Part shown: one piece after another, positions 12,366 through 12,603 of the stretch
Numbering within the stretch: the first letter of the stretch is position 1
How the letters are laid out: each line of letters opens with the position of its first letter
Source of the DNA: Thermoprotei archaeon
Lineage (GTDB): Archaea; Thermoproteota; Thermoprotei_A; Sulfolobales; Ignisphaeraceae
NCBI GenBank assembly: GCA_003661775.1
Contig: QMWT01000023.1
Location: 1-12,603, forward strand
Length of the DNA: 12,603 bases
Direction of reading: 5' to 3'
Translations under genes and position numbers: made by a program
Notes under the pieces: model-generated
The model's input: only the letters and a program-made list of their open reading frames with translations
Databases searched by the model: none
Told to the model about the DNA's origin: nothing

Positions 12366-12517
12366 AGAGTTTTAAGACCCCTCTACGTGGATGAAGGAAA
12401 ACTCTCTGAAGTAGATCCTTGGGTGTATCTCAAGAGGGTCTATACCACCCTGAAAACGCTGGGCGACGTACAAGTTCTAGACAGAAGTCTGTGGAAGCTG
12501 TTAAGAATGGAGGGGTG
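12366..12517 (+). other. Short open frame abutting tRNA-Leu, possible gene fragment
   Basis: A frame open from 12366 to 12539 reads protein-like (LRPLYVDEGKLSEVDPWVYL, then a basic and leucine-rich part), with a possible GTG start at 12387. It has no matching Shine-Dalgarno motif and runs into the antisense of tRNA-Leu before its stop. It is probably a truncated remnant or chance; I recognise no family. Confidence 0.2.
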
Positions 12518-12603
12518 TGGTGCGGGGGGTGGGATTTGAACCCACGCAGGCCTACGCCATCGGGTCCTGAGCCCGACCCCTTTGACCTGGCTCGGGCACC
12601 CCC
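12518..12603 (-). tRNA. tRNA-Leu(CAG), first two bases beyond the window
   Basis: On the minus strand the visible part starts GGGGGTGCCCGAGCC. The 3' acceptor strand CCCCCGC implies a 5' GCGGGGG, so two bases lie outside the window. The anticodon stem TCGGG/CCCGA encloses loop CTCAGGA with anticodon CAG (12567-12569). A long variable arm (class II), T arm GTGGG-TTCAAAT-CCCAC, discriminator A and encoded CCA (12518-12520) complete it. There is no intron. It reads the CUG codon. Confidence 0.95.

Noticed and set aside
11593..12517. Integrated element or attachment site near tRNA-Ser and the recombinase
   Set aside because: No duplicated tRNA 3' end was found; the only shared stretch is the T arm common to both tRNAs, and no viral or plasmid genes lie between.
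11648..12588. Match between the C/D sRNA D guide and the D arm of tRNA-Leu in this window (GCCAGGT)
   Set aside because: Only 7 consecutive pairs with mismatches on both sides, which is too short for a credible guide target.
1..12603. CRISPR array or insertion sequence
   Set aside because: No regularly spaced direct repeats, transposase or terminal inverted repeats were seen.

Overview
The window looks like chromosome from a hyperthermophilic crenarchaeote, probably Desulfurococcales/Pyrodictiaceae-like. The lineage is inferred from protein types only. The archaeal signs are an archaeal release factor aRF1, Trm5, Nob1, NreA, a DUF371 protein, an archaeal XerA-type recombinase, a C/D box guide RNA, TATA-box promoters with short or no leaders, Shine-Dalgarno motifs of the GGTG/GGAG type, and tRNA genes that encode CCA. 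Genes are tightly packed on both strands. Several neighbours overlap, either tail to tail or through ATGA junctions.

Layout. 1-1017: 3' part of a PUA-containing NSUN6-type RNA m5C methyltransferase. 1004-2342 (minus): NAD kinase followed by the overlapping Nob1 rRNA endonuclease. 2451-3497: Trm5 tRNA m1G37 methyltransferase. 3478-4961 (minus): a two-gene unit, DUF371 then an uncharacterised radical SAM protein, joined by an ATGA overlap. 5023-5694: Pcm isoaspartyl methyltransferase, divergent from DUF371. 5695-5910: a gene-free stretch unusually rich in inverted repeats. 5911-6684 (minus): a protein with two winged-helix domains that resembles the crenarchaeal replication protein WhiP. 6791-8038 (minus): NreA DNA-repair protein. 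8160-9209: release factor aRF1. 9299-9610: small unknown protein. 9620-10084 (minus): a protein with two four-cysteine modules. 10177-10494: small winged-helix protein. 10579-11592 (minus): XerA-type tyrosine recombinase. 11644-11699 (minus): a C/D box guide RNA not covered by any protein gene. 11762-11849: tRNA-Ser(GCT). 11850-12517: no intact gene, but a recognisable broken small gene (12041-12290) with its promoter and an 18-bp palindrome. 12518-12603 (minus): tRNA-Leu(CAG), cut by the window edge.

Much of the content concerns RNA maturation and translation: two RNA methyltransferases, Nob1, aRF1, a guide RNA, two tRNAs and a probable RNA-directed radical SAM enzyme. A second set concerns genome maintenance: NreA, XerA and the WhiP-like protein.

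The most striking observation is at the start of the aRF1 gene. Clear coding sequence for the N-terminal helix continues upstream of the first in-frame start (TTG 8160). It is reached only by a +1 shift from ATG 8099 past tandem TAG-TGA stops, or by reading through an in-frame TGA from ATG 8079. This recalls the autoregulatory frameshift of bacterial release factor RF2, but a single-base sequence error would look the same.
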